Under the pieces are notes generated by a model. That model had not been told where the DNA came from and ran no database searches. It was given only the letters and a program-made list of their open reading frames with translations. Positions 34,785 to 43,886 of a stretch of 64,000 nt of DNA are shown here, one piece after another. Source of the DNA: Pseudonocardiales bacterium. GTDB lineage: Bacteria > Actinomycetota > Actinomycetes > Mycobacteriales > Pseudonocardiaceae. Location of the stretch: the NCBI GenBank assembly GCA_019241525.1, contig JAFAWY010000147.1, positions 62,001 through 126,000 of the forward strand. Direction: 5' to 3'. The translations under genes and the position numbers were made by a program. Each line of letters opens with the position of its first letter. Position 1 is the stretch's first letter.

Positions 34785-34951
34785 TCAGCGGGTCGGGCGA
34801 GCGCCGCTGTTGACGGCAATGACTTGCCCGGTGATCTGCCGGGCGGCCGCGCCGGCGCCCTTGTCTGCCGCGATCGAGCCAATGCTGATCACCGCGCCGC
34901 CAGAGACGAGCCGCTGCACGCCGCATGGGTCTTTGGTAATCAGTGAGGCAA
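34785..34951 (-). pseudogene. Remnant of a short-chain dehydrogenase/reductase gene
   Basis: About 55 codons ending in TGA at 34785. The frame reads VISIGSIAADKGAG, the strand before the SDR catalytic Ser, and a few residues later AARQITGQVIAVNSGARPTR, the typical SDR C-terminus. The 100 or so residues normally between them, with the Tyr-x3-Lys, are gone, and no start or Rossmann TGxxxGxG motif is present upstream. It is thus an internally deleted fragment squeezed between two intact genes. Confidence 0.75.
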
Positions 34952-34960
34952 TGAGGGAGC

Positions 34961-35686
34961 ATGATGAACAAAGCCAGCACGCGGGCCGAACTGCCGGCGC
35001 TGGCCGACCTCGATTGGCCTGTGTTAGAGGACCAGCTCAACAGCTGCGGTTACGCCATGATGTCGCCCTTGCTCTCGCCGGAGCAGTGTGCCCAGGTGGC
35101 GGAGATGTTCGACGACGACGCCCGGTTCCGCAGCACCGTCATCATGGCGCGGCATGCCTACGGTGAGGGCAGCTACCGCTACTTCGCCGATCCGCTGCCC
35201 CAGTTGGTGCAGACCCTGCGGGAAAGGTGCTACCCGCCCCTGGCGGCGATCGCGAACCGGTGGGCGCAGCGGCTGGGTGAGCGCAGCTTTCCCGAAACGC
35301 TCGACGGCATCCTCGTCGAGTGTGCGGCGCTGGGCCAGCACAAGCCGACGCCGCTGGTGCTGCGTTACGGCCCTGGTGGCTACAACTGCCTGCACCAGGA
35401 CGTCTATGGTGATCTCACGTTCCCGCTGCAGCTGCTGGTCATGCTCAGCAAGCCCGATGTGGACTTCACCGGTGGGGAAAGCGTGTTCGTCGAGCAGCGG
35501 CCGCGCCAGCAGTCTCGGCCGATGGTGGTCCGGCCCGACCAGGGCCAGGCGGTGATCTTTCCGGTTCGCCACCGGCCCAGGCGCGGTTCCCGCCGTGATC
35601 ACCGGGTGCAGGTGCGTCATGGTGTCAGCGCCGTGCACACCGGCGAGCGCTACGTGCTGGGCGTGATCTTTCACAACGCCCGGTGA
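34961..35686 (+). CDS. 2OG-Fe(II) oxygenase family protein (PF09859-type)
   Basis: 241 aa. The double-stranded beta-helix iron site is visible: CLHQDVYGD supplies His and Asp, and RHGVSAVHTGERYVLGVIFH supplies the distal His and the Arg that binds 2-oxoglutarate. The LRYGPGGYNCLHQD context matches the family described as oxidative demethylases of damaged nucleic acid, related to AlkB. The N-terminal 100 residues (CGYAMMSPLLSPEQCAQVAEMF) are the usual partner region. Damage repair is inferred from family. Stands alone; two adjacent ATGs at 34961 and 34964. Confidence 0.87.
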   Translation: MMNKASTRAELPALADLDWPVLEDQLNSCGYAMMSPLLSPEQCAQVAEMFDDDARFRSTVIMARHAYGEGSYRYFADPLPQLVQTLRERCYPPLAAIANRWAQRLGERSFPETLDGILVECAALGQHKPTPLVLRYGPGGYNCLHQDVYGDLTFPLQLLVMLSKPDVDFTGGESVFVEQRPRQQSRPMVVRPDQGQAVIFPVRHRPRRGSRRDHRVQVRHGVSAVHTGERYVLGVIFHNAR

Positions 35687-35740
35687 GTCCCGGCTGGTTC
35701 TCTGCACAGCAGATGCACGAGAGTTTGCCTGTCCGTGGGC

Positions 35741-35817
35741 GTGCCGTGAACTCGACAGGATTGATCTGCGCAGGGTCTTGGGTTCAAGGGGAATGTCGGT
35801 AGCGTCGAGTTCACGAC
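35741..35817. repeat. Palindromic repeat element, copy 2
   Basis: Perfect 12-bp ends CGTGAACTCGAC (35745-35756) and GTCGAGTTCACG (35804-35815). Positions 35794-35815, read as reverse complement, match copy 1 (26015-26036) at 21 of 22 bases. It lies between the convergent oxygenase and peroxidase genes. Confidence 0.7.
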
Positions 35818-35970
35818 GTGTCCGGGAGTCCAGATCGCGCGGAGTTCAGAACTGAGCCGTACCGGATAGTCCGTGGCCAGCGGTTTGACAAGTCTGCCGA
35901 CTATCGCGCGCTCAGCGAGGCAACAGTGACTGCCCCGCTGAGCGTGCTGGATGCGAGCAAGGCTCGCTAG
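35818..35970 (+). pseudogene. Possible C-terminal gene fragment
   Basis: Directly after repeat copy 2 a frame with coding-like codons runs to a stop at 35968-35970: EPYRIVRGQRFDKSADYRALSE and then a tail ending LSVLDASKAR. No start is visible because the frame runs back into the repeat. It could be the surviving end of a gene cut off by the repeat. Not recognised; low confidence. Confidence 0.3.
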
Positions 35971-37691
35971 GCGTCGCCGAGGGGGTTGAGCAGGGCGAGG
36001 TCATTGTTGAAGGCGAAGAGGAGCAAGTCGACCATGCGGAAGGTGCTGGGGTCGGGACCGAATTGCGGGCGCCAGTGGGGGTTGCGGACGATCGAGTAGG
36101 TGCTGATCTCCATGGCCCGGTGGAACACCTCGGCGACGATCCGCCCGCCGACCTGGCCCAACTTGCCGTGGTTGATCTCGGCTTCGCGCAGGATGTAGAA
36201 CCACAGGGGAGTGCTGGCGACCAAGGCGTCCTGCTGTACCTGGTTGAGGCTATCCTCGGCGGTCAGGTTCGCGCCGCTGCCGTCACCATTCCCGTTGAGG
36301 ATCTCGGCCGGGGTCAGCTGTTTGACACCGAAGAAGTCAGCCATCTGCTGCCCGGATGCGAGCTTGACCATGTTTGCCCGGGTGAGATTGCGGAAGGCCA
36401 GGTTGCGCTGGATGTCGTCTTGCGGCAGGTTCTGCTCGCGCCCGGCGAAGGTGCCTGCCGGCAGGTGATCCAGCGGGTTGACCAGCCGGGTATCGATCCG
36501 CTTGGCCTCGTTGGTCTCCTGGTCGGGGAGAACCACATCGGCGAAGTTGGGAATAACGCTGAAGTCGTGCAGCCGGCGCCAGTCCACGATCCAGTTGGTG
36601 GGCAGCCGGATTAACGTTCCAGAGTTGGGGTTGTCCAACTGCGCCGGGTCCGTGGGGGGTGCGAAGTTGCCGCTGGTCCCGGTGAAGGCGAACAGCTGGA
36701 GCAGGGTGGCGATTCCCAGCGGGCCGCCGGCGCGGAATACCCGGTTCCACTGGTAGGCGCCGCGAATCATGCTATGCCCGAGCCGGTAGGCCGCCACCGA
36801 GAACTCGATCGGCATGGTCCCGGTCGGACCGCCGGAGACCTCGAAGAACTTCCGGCCGTGGGTGAACACGTCGTCGACGATGTCGGGGTCGACGATGCGT
36901 GGCAGGTGGTCGTGGCGCAACATCCATTGGTAGTGCTGCACCACCTCACTGCGGGCGGCCTCGAACAGCACGAGGCTGGGCACCCCGCGGGTGGCGAGGG
37001 TGTCGACCACCCGGTTGTGGAAGTGGATGAACGCCAGGTGCGTTTGCGCGACCGCGAGATTCTCGTCATTGCGGGTATCGGGGATCAGGGCCGTTCGTTC
37101 TGCGGCCTTCGTCGCGCCGGTCCCGACTCGCGGCAGGTCGAACCCGTCACGGTTGACGTTGGTGCTCGCCGAGTGCGGTGGGTTGGGATTGGTTGCATCC
37201 GGAACGCCGGGGATGTTTGCCAGGCTCACCGCAGCAGTCGTTCCGGTCTTGAGTTTGATCCCGTCTGCTGCGTAAAAACGCTGGTCCTGTGCGTTGCCGG
37301 GGCCGCGGCCGTACACCGAGTCCAAATCCAGAGCCGGGGACCGGTTGTCGACCAGTTCGTCCACCGTGACGTCCTGGCCCAAGGCCACCGCAGTGGCGTC
37401 CAAGGTGAGGTCGTGGTCCACGAACTGACCAAGGTAAGTAAAGCCAGCCGGGATCCGGGGCTGCCTATTAGCAGAGGAATCGGCTTCATCGCCGGCGGCC
37501 GTCATGGCCCTGGCCAGTTCGTGATTCAACGCGGGATCGGTCGGCTCGCCCACTGGACCCAGGCGGGAAAACCGGAACATCCGCACCTCTGCGGCAGCCT
37601 CCGGCCAGATGCACCGTGGTTGTTGGGCTTCGTCAAGGGTCCACAGACCTTCACCCTCGACGTAGTAGCTGGTTTGGACATGTCGTTTCAC
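35967..37691 (-). CDS. Animal-type haem peroxidase family protein
   Basis: 574 aa. It belongs to the peroxidase-cyclooxygenase superfamily: GQFVDHDLTLD with the distal His93, RSPALDLDSVYGRGP for the calcium and substrate region, LAFIHFHNRVVD, and AYRLGHSMIRGAYQWN with the probable proximal His. Bacterial members oxidise small organics or halides with peroxide; some are secreted. No signal peptide is seen. GAGGAG lies 7 nt before the GTG at 37691, so this start is preferred to the GTG at 37715. Divergent from accD1. Confidence 0.88.
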   Translation of the reverse strand: MKRHVQTSYYVEGEGLWTLDEAQQPRCIWPEAAAEVRMFRFSRLGPVGEPTDPALNHELARAMTAAGDEADSSANRQPRIPAGFTYLGQFVDHDLTLDATAVALGQDVTVDELVDNRSPALDLDSVYGRGPGNAQDQRFYAADGIKLKTGTTAAVSLANIPGVPDATNPNPPHSASTNVNRDGFDLPRVGTGATKAAERTALIPDTRNDENLAVAQTHLAFIHFHNRVVDTLATRGVPSLVLFEAARSEVVQHYQWMLRHDHLPRIVDPDIVDDVFTHGRKFFEVSGGPTGTMPIEFSVAAYRLGHSMIRGAYQWNRVFRAGGPLGIATLLQLFAFTGTSGNFAPPTDPAQLDNPNSGTLIRLPTNWIVDWRRLHDFSVIPNFADVVLPDQETNEAKRIDTRLVNPLDHLPAGTFAGREQNLPQDDIQRNLAFRNLTRANMVKLASGQQMADFFGVKQLTPAEILNGNGDGSGANLTAEDSLNQVQQDALVASTPLWFYILREAEINHGKLGQVGGRIVAEVFHRAMEISTYSIVRNPHWRPQFGPDPSTFRMVDLLLFAFNNDLALLNPLGDA

Positions 37692-37812
37692 GTTGGCTCC
37701 TCTGTTGGCGGGCACTCCACTGTGCCCAGTGACCTGAGCGCCACCAGGAGCCTGCTGATACGTCTAACGTGGTGTGTAAGCGCTTCGTCCCGGCGCGGGA
37801 AAGGAGCGACGG

Positions 37813-39375
37813 GTGGACGCTCTGGCGGGCGCGGCGCAGGACGCCGCCGCGCGCAACGAGCAGGCGCACGCGGCGCTGGTCGCCGACCTGCGGGAGCGGC
37901 TCGCGGTGTCGCGGTGGGGTGGGCCGCGCAGCGCTCGTCAGCGTCATCTCGAGCGTGGCAAGATGTTGCCCCGCGACCGGGTGGATTCCCTGGTGGATCC
38001 GTCGTCGCCGTTCCTGGAGCTGTCACCGTTGGCGGCCACCGGCATGTACGGCGACGAGGCCCCGGCCGCGGGGATCATCACCGGCATCGGGCGGGTGTCG
38101 GGCCGAGAGTGCGTGATCGTCGCCAACGACGCCACCGTCAAGGGCGGCACGTACTACCCGGTGACGGTCAAGAAGCACCTGCGCGCCCAGGAAGTGGCGC
38201 TGCACAACCGGCTGCCATGCATCTATCTCGTCGACTCCGGCGGTGCCTACCTGCCTGAGCAGGATCAGGTGTTTCCCGACCGGGACCACTTCGGCCGGAT
38301 CTTCTACAACCAGGCGACGATGTCGGCGTGCGGTATTCCGCAGATCGCCGCAGTGCTCGGTTCGTGCACCGCGGGGGGTGCTTACGTGCCGGCGATGAGC
38401 GATGAGGCGGTGATTGTCCGCAACCAGGGCACGATCTTCCTCGGCGGTCCGCCGCTGGTGCTGGCGGCAACCGGTGAGGTGGTCACCGCGGAGGAACTCG
38501 GCGGGGCGGTGCTGCATTCGCGGGTGTCTGGGGTGACCGACCATCTCGCCGAGAACGATGCCCACGCGTTGCAGATCGTGCGCAACATCGTCAGCACCCT
38601 TGGGCCACGCCCACCTGAGCCGTGGGAGGTGGTCGCCACCGAGGAGCCCGCTGCCGACGGTATCTACCGCGTGGTACCGGTGGATTACCGGACGCCCTAT
38701 GACGTCCGGGAGGTGATCGCCCGGATCGTTGACGGGAGCCGCTTGACAGAGTTCAAGGCTGAGTACGGCACCACGCTGGTCACCGGTTTCGCCCGGCTGC
38801 ACGGCCATCCCGTGGGCATCGTGGCCAACAACGGCATCCTGTTCAGCGAGTCGGCGCTCAAAGGTGCGCATTTCATCGAGTTGTGCGACCAGCGAGGCAT
38901 TCCTTTGGTGTTCCTGCAGAACATTTCCGGTTTCATGGTGGGCCGGGAGTATGAGGCCGGCGGGATCGCCAAGCACGGCGCCAAGATGGTCACCGCGGTC
39001 GCCACCACCCGGGTGCCGAAGTTGACCGTCATCATCGGCGGCTCGTTCGGCGCGGGCAACTATTCGATGTGCGGGCGAGCGTATTCACCGCGGTTTCTGT
39101 TCACGTGGCCCAATGCGCGGATCTCGGTAATGGGCGGGGAGCAGGCCGCCATGGTGCTGTCCGCGGTCCGGGGTGGCCGCGACGCCCAAGACGCGTTGGC
39201 CGACCGCATCCGCGCCCAGTACGAGCGGCAGGGCAACCCGTACTACTCGACCGCGCGGTTGTGGGACGACGGGGTGATCGACCCGGCGGACACCCGGATG
39301 GTGCTGGGGCTGGCCCTGTCGGCTTGCGCGAATGCACCGCTGGAACCCAGCCGCTTTGGCGTTTTCCGGATGTGA
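37813..39375 (+). CDS. accD1: Acyl-CoA carboxylase carboxyltransferase (beta) subunit, 3-methylcrotonyl-CoA carboxylase type
   Basis: 520 aa. Carboxyltransferase domains N (about 20-270) and C (about 290-510): [49 protein letters not shown] with the oxyanion Gly pair, and [25 protein letters not shown]. The VDSGGAYLP...FPD form is typical of methylcrotonyl-CoA carboxylase rather than propionyl-CoA carboxylase. It opens the accD1-accA1-fadE19 set, known as the leucine-catabolic unit in M. tuberculosis (Rv2502c-Rv2500c). The GTG at 37813 begins the family region. Confidence 0.93.
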   Translation: MDALAGAAQDAAARNEQAHAALVADLRERLAVSRWGGPRSARQRHLERGKMLPRDRVDSLVDPSSPFLELSPLAATGMYGDEAPAAGIITGIGRVSGRECVIVANDATVKGGTYYPVTVKKHLRAQEVALHNRLPCIYLVDSGGAYLPEQDQVFPDRDHFGRIFYNQATMSACGIPQIAAVLGSCTAGGAYVPAMSDEAVIVRNQGTIFLGGPPLVLAATGEVVTAEELGGAVLHSRVSGVTDHLAENDAHALQIVRNIVSTLGPRPPEPWEVVATEEPAADGIYRVVPVDYRTPYDVREVIARIVDGSRLTEFKAEYGTTLVTGFARLHGHPVGIVANNGILFSESALKGAHFIELCDQRGIPLVFLQNISGFMVGREYEAGGIAKHGAKMVTAVATTRVPKLTVIIGGSFGAGNYSMCGRAYSPRFLFTWPNARISVMGGEQAAMVLSAVRGGRDAQDALADRIRAQYERQGNPYYSTARLWDDGVIDPADTRMVLGLALSACANAPLEPSRFGVFRM

Positions 39376-39382
39376 GCACGTG

Positions 39383-41503
39383 ATGGAGATGATGGCTCAG
39401 CCCTGCGGTGATGATGGTTCGGCCCGGCAAGCAGGCCTCACGCAGGCTTCGGAGGTGATGGCTCAGCCCTGCGAGCAGGCTTCGGAGGTGATGGCTCAGC
39501 CCTGCGAGCAGGCTTCGCTGTTCCACACCGTCTTGGTCGCCAACCGCGGCGAGATCGCAGTGCGAGTGATCCGCACCCTGCGCGCGCTGGGTATCCGGTC
39601 GGTGGTGGTGTACAGCGATGCCGACGCCGGTGCGCGCCCCGTGCGCGAGGCGGATGTCGCGGTCCGGATCGGCCCAGCGCCGGCGGCGTTGTCTTATCTG
39701 TGTGCCGACGCGGTGCTCGGGGCCGCCGCGCGCACCGGTGCCCAGGCCGTGCACCCCGGCTATGGCTTCCTGTCGGAAAACCCGGCGTTCGCGCGAGCCT
39801 GCGCTGGGGCTGGGCTGGTCTTCATCGGCCCGCCCCCCGAGGCGATCGAGCTGATGGGCGACAAGATCCGCGCCAAGGCGACGGTGGCCGCTGCGGGGGT
39901 ACCGGTCGTGCCCGGTAGCGGCAACGGTGGCGATGATGACGCTGCGCTGGCCGCCGCTGCCAGCCGGATCGGTTACCCGGTGCTGCTCAAGCCGTCTGCC
40001 GGCGGCGGAGGTAAGGGCATGCGGGTAGTGCAGCGCCCGCAGGACCTGCCCGAGGCGATCGCCGCCGCCCGCCGAGAAGCCGACAGCGCCTTCGGGGATG
40101 CGACGCTGCTCGTCGAAGAGCTGATCGCCAGTTCCCGCCACATCGAGGTGCAGGTATTAGCCGATGGGTGCGGCAACGTGGTGTGTCTCGGCGAGCGCGA
40201 ATGCAGTCTGCAGCGGCGGCACCAGAAGATCATCGAGGAAGCACCTTGCCCAGTGCTGGATGCCGCCACCCGGGGCCGGATGGGCGAGTGCGCGATTGCG
40301 GTGGCCAAGGCGGTCGGGTACACCGGCGCCGGGACGGTGGAGTTCCTGGTGCCGGCTGCAATGCCCGATCGATTCTTCTTCTTGGAGATGAATACCCGGC
40401 TGCAGGTCGAGCATCCGGTCACCGAACTGGTCACCGGGTTAGACCTGGTCGAGTGGCAGCTGCGGGTAGCGGCCGGGCAGCGGCTGGACTTCATGCAGGA
40501 TGACATCCGCGTTGATGGGCACGCCATCGAGGCGCGGATCTACGCCGAGGACCCCGCGGCCGGCTTCCTGCCCACCGGTGGGCAGATCCTGCTGGTGCGC
40601 GAGCCTCCCGCCGGGCCGGGCCTGCGCGTGGACTCCGGGTTGCAGGTGGGTGAGCAGGTGGGCAGCCACTACGACCCGCTGCTGGCCAAGGTCATCGCAC
40701 ACGGGCCGGATCGCAGCACCGCGCTTCGCCGGTTGGACGCCGCGCTGGCGGTCAGCAGCATTCTGGGCGTGGGCACCAACGTGTCCTTCTTGCGGGCGCT
40801 GCTCGCTGATCCCGGCGTGCAGTCCGGAACGCTGGACACCGGGCTGGTGGAGCGGGTGATCCCGGCGCCGGCCGAACTGCCCGACGACATCCTGGCCGCA
40901 GTGGGGCTGCGCGCGCTGCTGGCGTTGGAGCCCACCGGGTCAGTGGTGGATCCTTTCGCCCTGCCCGGAGGTTGGCGCATCGGCGAGCCGGCCTGGACTC
41001 GTTGGCAGGTCCAGGCCAGCGGGCACGAGCCGGTCGAGGTCCGGACCCGGGGTCGCGCTGCCGCTGCCGGGGTGGTGGTGGACGGCGGTGCTGTGGTGCG
41101 CGCGTCGGCGTGCTGGGAGGGCGGGGACCTCGCCGTCACGCTGGACGGGATCACCCGCCGTTACACCTGCGCAACCGAGGCAGCGGTGGTGTGGCTGGGC
41201 CGCGACGGGCACAGCTGGGAGTTGCGCGAGCAGCCACCGTTGTCCGCCGCACAGCTCACCGAGTCAACCGCGGACGGAGCAGTGCGCGCCCCGATGCCCG
41301 GCACCGTCACCGTGGTCGACGTCGTTGAGGGCCAGCAGGTCAGCGCCGGCGCTCGGTTGGTCGTGCTGGAGGCGATGAAGATGGAGCACGCGCTCACCGC
41401 GCCGATCGAGGGCGTGGTGAGCCAGCTGTCTGCCCGCACCGGAGACACCGTTGCGCGCGACGCAGTCGTGGTGGTCGTCGACCCTCTGCGGTCACCGGCC
41501 TAG
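39383..41503 (+). CDS. accA1: Acyl-CoA carboxylase biotin-containing (alpha) subunit
   Basis: 706 aa from the ATG at 39383. Biotin carboxylase N-terminus (FHTVLVANRGEIAVRVIRTL, HPGYGFLSENPAFA), ATP-grasp (KPSAGGGGKGM), catalytic block (EMNTRLQVEHPVTE), and a C-terminal biotinyl domain with EAMKMEH. It carboxylates its biotin and passes the group to the AccD1 partner. The first 44 residues are unusual: two exact 11-residue repeats EVMAQPCEQAS preceded by a diverged copy. Translation could equally start inside a repeat at 39458 or 39491, since each unit carries an ATG behind GGAGG-like sequence. Starts 7 bp after accD1. Confidence 0.92.
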   Translation: MEMMAQPCGDDGSARQAGLTQASEVMAQPCEQASEVMAQPCEQASLFHTVLVANRGEIAVRVIRTLRALGIRSVVVYSDADAGARPVREADVAVRIGPAPAALSYLCADAVLGAAARTGAQAVHPGYGFLSENPAFARACAGAGLVFIGPPPEAIELMGDKIRAKATVAAAGVPVVPGSGNGGDDDAALAAAASRIGYPVLLKPSAGGGGKGMRVVQRPQDLPEAIAAARREADSAFGDATLLVEELIASSRHIEVQVLADGCGNVVCLGERECSLQRRHQKIIEEAPCPVLDAATRGRMGECAIAVAKAVGYTGAGTVEFLVPAAMPDRFFFLEMNTRLQVEHPVTELVTGLDLVEWQLRVAAGQRLDFMQDDIRVDGHAIEARIYAEDPAAGFLPTGGQILLVREPPAGPGLRVDSGLQVGEQVGSHYDPLLAKVIAHGPDRSTALRRLDAALAVSSILGVGTNVSFLRALLADPGVQSGTLDTGLVERVIPAPAELPDDILAAVGLRALLALEPTGSVVDPFALPGGWRIGEPAWTRWQVQASGHEPVEVRTRGRAAAAGVVVDGGAVVRASACWEGGDLAVTLDGITRRYTCATEAAVVWLGRDGHSWELREQPPLSAAQLTESTADGAVRAPMPGTVTVVDVVEGQQVSAGARLVVLEAMKMEHALTAPIEGVVSQLSARTGDTVARDAVVVVVDPLRSPA
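39451..39516 (+). repeat. Two exact 33-bp tandem repeats at the start of accA1
   Basis: The unit begins GGAGGTGATGGCTCAGCCCT and ends GAGCAGGCTTC, at 39451-39483 and 39484-39516. A longer, diverged copy begins at 39386 (GGAGATGATGGCTCAGCCCT). Unit length is 11 codons, so the frame of accA1 is kept. Confidence 0.9.
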
Positions 41504-41516
41504 GGAGGCTACGCAG

Positions 41517-42659
41517 GTGGAACTGAGTGAAGAGCATGCGGTGCTGCGCGCCACGGTGGAAGACTTCGCGCGCAAGGAAGTTGCTCCGGTAATTGCCGAC
41601 CTGTACGAGCAGGGCGCGTTCCCGTACCCGCTGGTGGCGAAGATGGGTGAGATGGGCCTGTTCGGGCTGCCGTTTCCGGAACGCTACGGCGGGATGGGTG
41701 GTGACTCCTTCGCGCTGTGCCTGGCGTTGGAGGAGCTGGCCCGGGTGGACTCGTCGGTGGCAATCACCCTGGAAGACAGCGTGTCGCTGGGCACGATGCC
41801 GATCTTCCGATTCGGTACCGAGGAGCAGAAGCAGCACTGGTTGCCCGACCTGTGCAGCGGAAAGCGGCTCGGGGCCTTCGGGCTCACCGAGCCCGGTGGG
41901 GGATCCGACGCTCGCGCCACCCGCACCACTGCGCGCTGCGACGGTGACGAATGGGTGATCAATGGATCCAAGTCGTTCATCACCAATTCGGGCACTGACA
42001 TCACCTCGGTGGTCACCGTCACCGCGATCACTGGTGTCAACGGGGGTCGCAAGGAGATTTCCACCATCATGGTTCCGGCCGGGCACCCGGGTTTCACCGT
42101 GTCGAAGAACCATTCCAAGGTTGGCTGGAAATGTTCCGATACCCGTGAGCTGTACTTCGACGACTGCCGGGTTCCGGTGGGCAACCTGCTCGGCGAGCGC
42201 GGGCGCGGGTACGCCCAATTTTTGTCCATTCTGGACGAGGGTCGTATCGCGATCGCCGCGCTCGGCGTCGGCCTGGCACAGGGCTGCGTTGACGAATGCG
42301 TGGCCTACGCTCGGCACCGGCACGCATTTGGCCACGCTATCGGCAGCTACCAGGCGATCCAGTTCAAGATCGCCGACATGGAAGCGCGGGCGCACACCGC
42401 TCGGCTGACCTACTACCATGCCGCGGCCAGGATGCTGCGCGGTCAGCCGTTCAAGAAGGAGGCCGCCATCGCCAAGCTCGTCTCCTCCAACGCTGCGATG
42501 GACAACGCCCGGGATGCCACCCAGGTCTTCGGCGGTTACGGCTTCATGAACGAGTACCCGGTAGCCCGCTTCTACCGCGACGCCAAAGTGCTCGAAATCG
42601 GTGAGGGCACCAGCGAGATCCAGCGCCTGCTGATCGCCCGCCACCTAGGCCTCCACTGA
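41517..42659 (+). CDS. fadE19: Acyl-CoA dehydrogenase, FadE19-like (probable isovaleryl-CoA dehydrogenase)
   Basis: 380 aa. FAD enzyme of the acyl-CoA dehydrogenase family: GAFGLTEPGGGSDARAT, WVINGSKSFITNSGTD, FGGYGFMNEYPVARFYRDAK, EIGEGTSEIQRLL. The GEGTSEIQ motif carries a Glu at the usual position. In the leucine pathway it would make 3-methylcrotonyl-CoA, the substrate of the carboxylase encoded just upstream. The GTG at 41517 has AGGGAGG-like sequence ahead and lies 13 bp after accA1. The hairpin at 42670 ends the operon. Confidence 0.9.
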   Translation: MELSEEHAVLRATVEDFARKEVAPVIADLYEQGAFPYPLVAKMGEMGLFGLPFPERYGGMGGDSFALCLALEELARVDSSVAITLEDSVSLGTMPIFRFGTEEQKQHWLPDLCSGKRLGAFGLTEPGGGSDARATRTTARCDGDEWVINGSKSFITNSGTDITSVVTVTAITGVNGGRKEISTIMVPAGHPGFTVSKNHSKVGWKCSDTRELYFDDCRVPVGNLLGERGRGYAQFLSILDEGRIAIAALGVGLAQGCVDECVAYARHRHAFGHAIGSYQAIQFKIADMEARAHTARLTYYHAAARMLRGQPFKKEAAIAKLVSSNAAMDNARDATQVFGGYGFMNEYPVARFYRDAKVLEIGEGTSEIQRLLIARHLGLH

Positions 42660-42669
42660 CCCTCCGAGG

Positions 42670-42697
42670 CCGCAGTCTGGATGCAGACTGCGGTTTT
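42670..42697 (+). terminator. Intrinsic terminator of the accD1-accA1-fadE19 operon
   Basis: CCGCAGTCTG pairs with CAGACTGCGG around a GATG loop (10-bp stem, 42670-42693), followed by TTTT. It begins 10 bp after fadE19 stops. It is one of three nearly identical hairpins in the 42.6-44.7 kb stretch; a broken fourth lies at 42726-42744. Confidence 0.88.
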
Positions 42698-42794
42698 CGA
42701 AGGACCAAACGACCCTCAATTAACCCAGTCTGTATCCAGAACGCGCTGGAAGTCCGAGGTACCCTCGGGTTCGCAGGGGCGGCAGGAGGTGGCC

Positions 42795-43886
42795 GTGGGC
42801 GCGAACTACGTGGGCGTGAACTATGTGGCTCGGCCGTGGGAGAGCAGGTTGTTCCGACAGTGCCGGCGAGCATGGGATCTCGGGGCCCGGGAGCGGCAAA
42901 ACTATGAGCCCATCGAACCGGCGCAAGTGTTCAGCTTCAGCGAGGCGATCCACGACGCGCTAGACGTCTACTACTTCCCCGGCATGTGGGAGTGGAACCG
43001 GGAAATCGTGCGCCCGCTGGCGGTCGCCGGTTTCGAAAAATCGATGCGCCGCCAGCGCAACACCTACACGCAGACCCGTGAGCTGTCCGCCGAGCAGGTC
43101 GAGGACTGGGATCGCCATCTGGAGCTAGGCACGGGCTTGCTGTGGCGATACTTCGACTGGGCGCGCGATCTCGACCGGTTCACCCCGATCGGGGTCGCCT
43201 CGCAGTTCGACATCAGCTTGCCCGACCCGGCCGACCCGAATCGTGGCCTGATCACGCATGATAGCCGGCCGTTGCAGTACCGGGTGCGCATCGACCTAGC
43301 AGTAATCGACGATCATGACCTGTACTGGCTTGTCGAGCACCGGGTCGTCACCGGCTCGCAGTGGCCAGAGCTCGATGAGCTCCGGCTGGACGAGCAGGCC
43401 CTCACCCGCAGCTGGGCGTGGCAACTCGCCTTTCTCGCCAAGCTCGAGGGCACCATTTACAACGAGCTCCGCCTGACCCAGCCCGATAACGGCGAGTTGA
43501 CCTCCCCGGTGAAAGTACGGGCGGTGCCGGGGCCAGGCGGGATCACCACGCAGCGCAGCACCGAATCGTTTCGCCGCACGCACCTGCCGAGAACCGAGAC
43601 CGAAATTGCCCGCCACGGCATCGGGGTGGCTCTGGAAATGCAGGACATGACCGATCCATCGGTGCGGATCTACCCCAATCCGTCCTGGGAGAGCTGCTCG
43701 GGCTGTGCGTACCGGCCGCCGTGCCTGGCGATGACCCAGGGCACTGACGAGAACTCGGTCCTGGAAACGTCATACCGCAAGCGGACCAGCGAGGACTTCG
43801 AGCCCGGTCGGCTGGGGTCGGTGTGGGGGTTCGTGCCCGAGGTCTACCGGGTTGCCGAGCACCGCGCTCGTGGTGCGGAGCAATAG
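42795..43886 (+). CDS. PD-(D/E)XK (RecB-like) nuclease-fold protein
   Basis: 363 aa. It starts near YVARPWESRLFRQCRRAWDLGARE, resembling RecB-family nuclease-fold proteins that open with a Cys-containing helix. The core RVRIDLAVIDDHDLYWLVEHRVV aligns with the Asp and Glu strands of the fold, but the position of the catalytic Lys is Arg. Near the C-terminus CSGCAYRPPCLAM has three Cys that with an earlier one could hold an iron-sulfur cluster, as in Cas4/AddB-like proteins. AGGAGG ends 5 nt before the GTG at 42795. The next gene overlaps by one base. Activity uncertain. Confidence 0.75.
   Translation: MGANYVGVNYVARPWESRLFRQCRRAWDLGARERQNYEPIEPAQVFSFSEAIHDALDVYYFPGMWEWNREIVRPLAVAGFEKSMRRQRNTYTQTRELSAEQVEDWDRHLELGTGLLWRYFDWARDLDRFTPIGVASQFDISLPDPADPNRGLITHDSRPLQYRVRIDLAVIDDHDLYWLVEHRVVTGSQWPELDELRLDEQALTRSWAWQLAFLAKLEGTIYNELRLTQPDNGELTSPVKVRAVPGPGGITTQRSTESFRRTHLPRTETEIARHGIGVALEMQDMTDPSVRIYPNPSWESCSGCAYRPPCLAMTQGTDENSVLETSYRKRTSEDFEPGRLGSVWGFVPEVYRVAEHRARGAEQ

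Noticed and set aside
36774-38258. A 494-codon plus-strand frame across the peroxidase and the start of accD1
   Set aside because: It is antisense to the peroxidase and out of frame with accD1, with no recognisable domain.
39386-39516. The repeat array at accA1 as a CRISPR array
   Set aside because: Copies are directly adjacent with no unique spacers and stay in the coding frame.
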